Assembly: GCA_016296185.1 (NCBI GenBank)
Contig: JAEDJT010000047.1
Span: 1-9,920 of the forward strand
Length of the DNA stretch: 9,920 bases
From: Bacilli bacterium
GTDB taxonomy: Bacteria > Bacillota_I > Bacilli_A > RF39 > UBA660
Reading direction: 5' to 3'
The notes under the pieces were generated by a model. The model was not told where the DNA came from. It saw only the letters and a list, made by a program, of their open reading frames with translations, and ran no database searches. Position numbers and translations under genes: made by a program. This document shows positions 5,485 to 9,920 of this stretch, piece by piece; position 1 is the first letter of the stretch; each line of letters opens with the position of its first letter.

Positions 5485-5994
5485 CTCTATATAATTTTCG
5501 TCAACTTCATCGATATTTGGTTCTTCATATAATTCATCCCATGGTAATTCATCATCTTCAATAGCTATTTTTACTTTTGATTCTCCTACTATTTCAACTC
5601 CTAATTCTTTATTAATAGTTAAATAAACTTTTCCATCTTTTATTTTTACGTTTTGAACTGTAGGTTGTTTTAATGATCTAACTATTATTTCATTATTATT
5701 GTTTAATGAATCATAATCTTTTACTCTTAATTTCATAGATTCATTATATGAAATATTTTTGGTTGTAACACTAGTTTTAGAATCATTATCGTATGAATAC
5801 CAAATATTAACATCATAAGAACCATTTACAAATACTTCATTTTGATTATTTGTTCCGCTAAATCTATGGTTAATAATCCAACATCCTAAAACAGTAGATG
5901 GTTCAATATCTGTTTCTACTTCATAGTTACTTATATATTCTTTTTTTCCTTTACCTATAATTGTTTTAGTAACTATTTCTTTGTAATTAGACAT
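5470..5994 (-). CDS. cotE: Outer spore-coat morphogenetic protein CotE
   Basis: The 174-aa protein follows the CotE family along its length as I remember the Bacillus sequence. It starts MSNYKEIVTKTIIGKGKK (Bacillus: MSEYREIITKAVVAKGRK). It then has STVLGCWIINH (33-43), YDVNIWYSY with K73-T74 (60-74), EIIVRSLKQP (102-111) and VGESKVKIAIE (136-146), followed by a very acidic tail (146-172). CotE is made in the mother cell and forms the ring on which the outer coat assembles, recruited through SpoIVA. I chose ATG at 5994 because AGAGGTG (6001-6007) lies 6 nt upstream and because this start aligns with the Bacillus one; a GTG at 6003 is inside that ribosome site. It sits alone between the rel and rpsP units, with terminators on both sides. 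I found no clear vegetative promoter, which would fit sporulation control. Confidence 0.88.
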   Translation of the reverse strand: MSNYKEIVTKTIIGKGKKEYISNYEVETDIEPSTVLGCWIINHRFSGTNNQNEVFVNGSYDVNIWYSYDNDSKTSVTTKNISYNESMKLRVKDYDSLNNNNEIIVRSLKQPTVQNVKIKDGKVYLTINKELGVEIVGESKVKIAIEDDELPWDELYEEPNIDEVDENYIENDKQ

Positions 5995-6042
5995 GTCATT
6001 CACCTCTAATTTAATATATGTTTAGATTCGTGATAAATTGCA

Positions 6043-6075
6043 TAAAAAAAGAAAAGATATTAATTATCTTTTCTT
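6043..6075 (-). terminator. Intrinsic terminator of the RSH gene
   Basis: On the minus strand an 11-bp perfect stem (AAGAAAAGATA / TATCTTTTCTT, + positions 6065-6075 and 6049-6059) with a 5-nt loop is followed by a T run at 6048-6043. The stop codon (6060-6062) lies in the loop. It separates the RSH gene from cotE. Confidence 0.85.
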
Positions 6076-7493
6076 AATGATTCTTTTATTTTTCTTATAG
6101 CATTTGTAGTAATTGCATTAGCAAGCCATGATTCTTGTGGATTAACACTATCCTTCTTTACTACAAATATTCTATCTTTATCTTTTAATTTATGTGTAAT
6201 CTTAACTTCTTTTCCATTTACGTATACTTTATATAAATGGTTACCATAATCTGTATGAATTTTATACGCAAAGTCGATTGCTGTTGCCCCTAGTGGTAAT
6301 TCAACTATTTCTCCAGATAATGTATATACATATATATTACTTGTAAATACTTCTTTTTTTACTTGTTCAATAAAATCTTTATCTGATAATGTTATTTCAT
6401 TTAAATCTTGTAATGTTGCAAAGAATTGGTAATTTTTAATTAAATCTTTTTGCATCATTGAATAACCTTCACCTTTATATTTCATCCAATATGAACCTAA
6501 ACCAAAGGTATTTTTATTATCCATATCTTTTGTTTTAATTTGAACTTGTAATATTTTGTTACAAGGAGCTATAACTGTAGTATGTAATGATTGATACATA
6601 TTAGTTTTTGGACATGCTATATAATCTTTAAATTTATTATTTATAGGTGTATATAATCTATGAATTAAACCTAATACTCTATAACATTCATCTTCAGTTT
6701 CTACAGATATTTTTAAATTAACTAAATCATGAATATCACTTATTTTATATTTATTATTAATCTTTTTATATATTTGGAATACATTTAATATTTTTATTCT
6801 ACTTTCGTATTTAATATTATTATCTTTTAATATTTCTGCTACATCTTTTTCTACTTGATCTAGGCATTCTTGATAACTTTCCATTACTTCATTTCTTTTA
6901 TTATCAATTTCTTTAAATGCTTGTGGATCTAAATATGATAAACAAATATCTTCTAAGTCACATTTAATTCTATAAGCTCCAATAAAATATGCCAATGGAA
7001 CAAATATGTTAAGTGTTTCTTCTGCACTTCTTATTCTCTTTTCAGGTGCTTTATGGATAAGTGTTTGCATATTATGTAATCTATCGCATAATTTAATAAT
7101 TATTATTCTGGTATCATCATTTAAACTATTTATTAATCTTCTAATATTATGATTTGATGCTTCATCTTTTGAATTAAAATGTATGTTGCTAATTTTTGTT
7201 ACTCCATCTACTAGATGTGCAACTTCTTTATCAAACATGTTTTCTATATCTTCTAATGTATATTTTGTATCTTCTACAACATCATGTAATAGTCCAGCAC
7301 AAAGTGTTGCACCATCTGCGTGGAATTTTGTTAGATTCATGCATACATTTAGTGGATGAATTATATAAGGTTCTCCACTTTCTCTTTTTTGATCCTTATG
7401 CGCTTCTTCAGCTAATTTATATGCTTTTGTAACACGTTCAATTTCATCAGGATTATATTCTTTAATTACTTTTAATAAATCATCTAATACCAT
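6060..7493 (-). CDS. Short RSH (Rel/SpoT) protein: intact ppGpp hydrolase, degenerate synthetase, TGS
   Basis: The 477-aa protein has the N-terminal layout of a long RSH enzyme. The HD hydrolase domain (about 20-195) keeps R37, H46 (SGEPYIIHP), H70-D71, E74-D75 (HDVVEDT), D137 and N141 (KLCDRLHNM), all the (p)ppGpp hydrolase residues I know. The RelA/SpoT domain (about 228-345) keeps D256, FKDYIA and NMYQSLHTTVI (Y300). However, the usual LEVQIRT reads LQVQIKT, so the catalytic Glu is Gln316; MH reads MD, DLLAVRI reads DLVNLKI, and the ATP-binding GRxKxxxS motif is not recognisable in normal spacing. A TGS domain covers about 385-447. The helical, zinc-finger and ACT regions of full-length Rel (about 730 aa) are missing. 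I infer a hydrolase with a dead or weak synthetase. ATG at 7493 follows AGGTGA; a GTG at 7502 lies within that site. Confidence 0.9.
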   Translation of the reverse strand: MVLDDLLKVIKEYNPDEIERVTKAYKLAEEAHKDQKRESGEPYIIHPLNVCMNLTKFHADGATLCAGLLHDVVEDTKYTLEDIENMFDKEVAHLVDGVTKISNIHFNSKDEASNHNIRRLINSLNDDTRIIIIKLCDRLHNMQTLIHKAPEKRIRSAEETLNIFVPLAYFIGAYRIKCDLEDICLSYLDPQAFKEIDNKRNEVMESYQECLDQVEKDVAEILKDNNIKYESRIKILNVFQIYKKINNKYKISDIHDLVNLKISVETEDECYRVLGLIHRLYTPINNKFKDYIACPKTNMYQSLHTTVIAPCNKILQVQIKTKDMDNKNTFGLGSYWMKYKGEGYSMMQKDLIKNYQFFATLQDLNEITLSDKDFIEQVKKEVFTSNIYVYTLSGEIVELPLGATAIDFAYKIHTDYGNHLYKVYVNGKEVKITHKLKDKDRIFVVKKDSVNPQESWLANAITTNAIRKIKESLRKDN

Positions 7494-7515
7494 ATTAATC
7501 ACCTGCTATGCTACT

Positions 7516-7544
7516 AATATAGCACAAATCAAAATAAAAATGAA
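7516..7544 (-). promoter_or_regulatory. Probable promoter of the RSH gene
   Basis: On the minus strand, TGCTATATT (7516-7524) is an extended -10 with five of six consensus bases in TATATT. A weak -35 (TTCATT, 7539-7544) lies 17 nt upstream, inside the terminator stem of the preceding gene. A 6-bp inverted repeat, TGCTAT (7504-7509) and ATAGCA (7519-7524), covers the -10 and the leader. The -35 match is poor, so this is a moderate call. Confidence 0.45.
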
Positions 7545-7563
7545 CCATTAATATGGTTCATTT
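7531..7563 (-). terminator. Intrinsic terminator of the cadherin-like surface protein gene
   Basis: On the minus strand an 11-bp perfect stem (AAATGAACCAT / ATGGTTCATTT, + positions 7553-7563 and 7538-7548) with a 4-nt loop is followed by a T-rich tract broken by one A. The stop codon (7548-7550) lies at the edge of the loop. The proposed promoter of the next gene overlaps it. Confidence 0.8.
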
Positions 7564-9410
7564 GAAACTGGTTGTTGCTTTTTGATTACTTTTATATATA
7601 TAACGTATGCAATTAATCCTATTGCTATTAAAACAAATAGAATTATTAAGAAATTTTGTTGTAACCATTTTAATAATGATACTTTATTTTTTATTAATTG
7701 AGCTGTAGTAATAACATAATTTTTTTGACCATTAGTATTAAATGTTATATATCCATCAATTACAGTTAAACCAGCAGTTAATAAAGTATATCTACCTATT
7801 TCATCATATGTATATAATTTAACATTTAAATTATCTGGATAAATATCTCCAACATATAATTTAACTTCAACATCTTTAGGTAAATTTGTTGTATATGTTA
7901 ATGGTGCTTCTGATGATTGTTCAAATTCTGCAACAAAATCATATATTGTATCCATTATTTCGTTTGGAATAGTTAATCCATATATTAAACCATTAAAATC
8001 ATTAACTACATGATAATGTACTATACTTTTATTTTCTTTTATATTTTTTATTTGTTTAGTTGTTATTACATGTTTTTCAGTTTTATCTGCTTTATAAATT
8101 ATATTTTCTTTATTAGAAGTATAATCTTCTAAATCACCAACTACTTTAGCATTAGCTTGATCTTTATTTACTAATATTCTATATGTTCTAGTTTCATTAT
8201 TAGTTTCAGTTACAGTGATAATAACAACATTTATTCCCTCTTGAAGTTTTGTTCCACCTTCAATTGTAACTGTTGCTGTAGTACTTTCTGTTTCATAATC
8301 AAAATTTAATATTTTTGATTCTTCTGTAACTCCCATTAAATATGTTGATTTTTCATCTGATAATTCAATTGGTTTGTTATTAATTAATAAACTTGATAAC
8401 TTAGTACTTTCAACATTAGGTTGTAATTCTTGATCACTTCTTGTAATTACAATAGTGTATTTTTTAGTATTATTATTTGATGATTCTACATTTATATCAA
8501 AAACATTTCTACCTATTTCTAATGGTTTTGTTCCTGTACCTGATAATGTTGCTGCTGAATCTTTAGCTCTTGCTGATATTAATACACTATCAACACTTCT
8601 TGATACTGTTGCATAATAAATTGTTGTATCTTCTTCATATTTTATATTGGTATTTGATACTGATAGATTTAATAGTCCTGTTTCACCAGTACGATCATCT
8701 TTTCTATTAATCATTATTTCATATGTACTTGTTGTACCATTTTCTGCTGTTACTACTACACGTATACGGTTATCTCCATAATTTAAATTTCTTTGTCCAT
8801 CACCTGTAATTGTTTGAGTTGAACTACCTTTTTTAGCAACTACATTTACTGATGATACATTTGATGGAACTGATAAGTTATATTGATATGTTCCTTTTGA
8901 GAATGTCGGAGTAATATCATAGCCTTCTACATATAATGAACCAATTATAAAATCTGTACTAGGAGCTACGGCATTAATTGTTACTCCACTAAATGATTGA
9001 CTAACAACTGATCCATCATCGTAATATGCATATCCATTATCTGTAATTGTTATTTTATTTTGTCCTGAACTTAATACTTTTAGTTTTAAGATTGCTTGAC
9101 CACCATATTCCCATGGTTGACCATTGTCTTCTTTATCAAGGAATATTTTTCCTGATTCTAAATGATATGTTCCTTTAGATTGTGTCCAAATAACTTCCTC
9201 TAAATGAAATTTGTCTGTATCGTAAGAAATAGCATAATGAGCTTCTTTTATTAATTCTTCATGTCCATAATCAATATCTACTTCAAGATATATAACTGAT
9301 CCTACAATAGGTGTTTGTGTAGATGACTTTAATGAAGTTGCAGCATTTACGACAAACGGAAAAATCAATAATAATATTAAAGTTGTAAGTAATACTTTTA
9401 TCTTTCTCAT
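7548..9410 (-). CDS. Secreted, membrane-anchored protein with cohesin-like and three cadherin-like beta-sandwich domains
   Basis: The 620-aa protein starts with a signal peptide (MRKIK, hydrophobic core 7-20, likely cut after VNA at 23). Residues about 28-147 look like a cohesin-type beta-sandwich (Y60-ISYD, then GGQAILKLKVL at 103-113). Three repeats of the cadherin-like beta-sandwich type follow at about 155-237, 246-325 and 338-416. Each ends in a similar strand: TYEIMINR (229-236), KYTIVITR (317-324) and TYRILVNK (409-416), spaced 88 and 92 residues. A less defined, mostly beta region covers 430-570. One membrane helix lies at about 587-608, followed by a short basic tail, so the bulk faces outward. 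There is no LPxTG motif. A role in adhesion or carbohydrate binding is possible, but the ligand is unknown. AGAGGA precedes the ATG at 9410. It is a single-gene unit, divergent from the HIT gene. Confidence 0.85.
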   Translation of the reverse strand: MRKIKVLLTTLILLLIFPFVVNAATSLKSSTQTPIVGSVIYLEVDIDYGHEELIKEAHYAISYDTDKFHLEEVIWTQSKGTYHLESGKIFLDKEDNGQPWEYGGQAILKLKVLSSGQNKITITDNGYAYYDDGSVVSQSFSGVTINAVAPSTDFIIGSLYVEGYDITPTFSKGTYQYNLSVPSNVSSVNVVAKKGSSTQTITGDGQRNLNYGDNRIRVVVTAENGTTSTYEIMINRKDDRTGETGLLNLSVSNTNIKYEEDTTIYYATVSRSVDSVLISARAKDSAATLSGTGTKPLEIGRNVFDINVESSNNNTKKYTIVITRSDQELQPNVESTKLSSLLINNKPIELSDEKSTYLMGVTEESKILNFDYETESTTATVTIEGGTKLQEGINVVIITVTETNNETRTYRILVNKDQANAKVVGDLEDYTSNKENIIYKADKTEKHVITTKQIKNIKENKSIVHYHVVNDFNGLIYGLTIPNEIMDTIYDFVAEFEQSSEAPLTYTTNLPKDVEVKLYVGDIYPDNLNVKLYTYDEIGRYTLLTAGLTVIDGYITFNTNGQKNYVITTAQLIKNKVSLLKWLQQNFLIILFVLIAIGLIAYVIYIKVIKKQQPVSNEPY

Positions 9411-9436
9411 ATCTATTCCTCTTTTATTCTTAATTT

Positions 9437-9445
9437 ATTATATCA
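9437..9445 (-). promoter_or_regulatory. Probable promoter -10 of the cadherin-like protein gene
   Basis: On the minus strand, TGATATAAT is a perfect extended -10, with TATAAT at 9437-9442 and TG at 9444-9445. No good -35 lies 16-18 nt upstream, only TTAATA at a 19-nt spacing. The transcript would begin about 20 nt before the ATG, ahead of the AGAGGA ribosome site. Confidence 0.55.
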
Positions 9446-9498
9446 TATTATTTTATTTTTTTATTAATATTTGATAAAATATTTTTAGGTGATTAGAA

Positions 9499-9864
9499 AT
9501 GGATAATTGTATATTTTGTAAAATTATAAAAGGTGAAATTCCTTCAAAAAAATTATATGAAGATGATAAGGTTGTTATTATCATGGATATTAACCCTGTA
9601 GTTGATGGACATGTATTAGTAATACCTAAAGAACATATAGTTGATTATACAGAAATGCCAGATGATTTATTAGCTCACATTAGTAAAATAGCTAAAGAAT
9701 ATGGAAAAGAATTAATGAGAAAATTAGAATCTAAAGGATTAACATTAACAGTTAATTATGGTGACGCTCAAGTTGTAAAACATTATCATTTACATTTACT
9801 TCCTGATTATAATATTAAAGAAGTAGAAAAAACTGTTGAAGAAGTTTACGAAATTATTAAGTAA
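9499..9864 (+). CDS. HIT-family nucleotide-binding hydrolase (Hint type)
   Basis: The 121-aa protein carries the histidine triad HYHLHLL at residues 95-101 (H95, H97, H99), after the strand TLTVNYGDAQ (82-91). The N-terminal CIFCKIIKGEIPS (4-16) holds the Cys pair that, with H46 and a triad histidine, often binds zinc. DGHVLVIPKEH (36-46) is also typical. Hint proteins hydrolyse AMP-lysine, aminoacyl-adenylates and other nucleoside phosphoramidates in the cytoplasm. Its exact substrate here is unknown. The length is slightly below that of Bacillus Hit (about 145), with a shorter C-terminus. ATG at 9499 follows AGGTGA (9487-9492). It is transcribed to the right, divergent from the surface-protein gene. 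A TGATAAAAT extended -10 at 9472-9480 is possible but would start the transcript almost at the ribosome site. Confidence 0.93.
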   Translation: MDNCIFCKIIKGEIPSKKLYEDDKVVIIMDINPVVDGHVLVIPKEHIVDYTEMPDDLLAHISKIAKEYGKELMRKLESKGLTLTVNYGDAQVVKHYHLHLLPDYNIKEVEKTVEEVYEIIK

Positions 9865-9920
9865 ACTTTTTGGTACTATAAAAGTGTAATGATTAATTAC
9901 AGAAATGTAATTGATTATTA

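Noticed and set aside
5470..6003. GTG starts at 6003 (cotE) and 7502 (RSH gene)
   Set aside because: In both cases the GTG is part of the AGGTG ribosome site that serves an ATG 9 nt further on; the cotE ATG also matches the Bacillus start by alignment.
6012..6020. CATATATTA upstream of cotE matching the sigma-K -10 pattern CATAnnnTA (also near sigma-E CATACAnT)
   Set aside because: No matching -35 element at the expected distance, the start point would fall on the ribosome site itself (6001-6007), and such A/T strings arise easily by chance here.
9472..9480. TGATAAAAT as an extended -10 for the HIT gene
   Set aside because: No -35 match, and the predicted start falls at the ribosome site (9487-9492), so it is not called as a feature.
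9865..9920. Possible hairpin or repeat after the HIT gene (AATTAC / GTAATT, and two similar GTAAT..GATTA blocks)
   Set aside because: The stem is 6 bp of A/T-rich sequence with no T run after it, so it is not a convincing terminator, and the window ends before context is available.
1..9920. CRISPR array, insertion sequence, integrase or replication origin
   Set aside because: No regularly spaced direct repeats, transposase or recombinase motifs, terminal inverted repeats or DnaA-box clusters were seen on either strand.

Overview
This is a strongly AT-rich window with codons ending mostly in A or T. It carries genes typical of low-GC Gram-positive bacteria (Firmicutes, Bacilli-like): uppS-cdsA-rseP, rpsP-khpA, an RSH-family alarmone enzyme, an elongator tRNA-Met of Bacillus-like sequence, and a clear homologue of the outer spore-coat protein CotE. 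The CotE call suggests a spore-former or a recent descendant of one. An uncultured gut-type Bacilli lineage is my best guess, but that is inference. Tryptophan is read from TGG throughout, so nothing suggests the mycoplasma code.

Layout, left to right. (1) 15-174, minus: tRNA-Met(CAT) with its own promoter and terminator. (2) 163-1507, minus: a compact three-gene unit made of an unrecognised 118-aa protein, a broken gene of about 112 codons (one in-frame stop plus one frameshift), and a GNAT-like acetyltransferase joined to the broken gene by a TAATG overlap. (3) 1558-4221, minus: an envelope operon, uppS-cdsA-rseP, covering lipid-carrier synthesis, CDP-diacylglycerol synthesis and site-2 protease, with a promoter at one end and a terminator at the other. 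(4) 4191-4770: a divergent promoter region built as a near-perfect inverted repeat, leading rightward to a small AraC-type DNA-binding protein. (5) 4771-5410, minus: rpsP-khpA with a good promoter, closed by a two-way terminator. (6) 5449-5994, minus: cotE alone. (7) 6043-7524, minus: a short RSH protein whose ppGpp hydrolase half looks intact while the synthetase half has lost its catalytic glutamate. (8) 7531-9445, minus: a secreted, membrane-anchored protein with a cohesin-like domain and three cadherin-like beta-sandwich repeats. (9) 9499-9864, plus: a HIT-family nucleotide hydrolase. The last 56 bases hold no feature I can support. No intergenic stretch exceeds 300 bases.

Most of the window is housekeeping. 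The items that stand out are the synthetase-defective RSH, the mirrored uppS/AraC promoters, the spore-coat gene in this setting, and the partly decayed acetyltransferase operon. I see no CRISPR array, insertion sequence, phage gene or origin.
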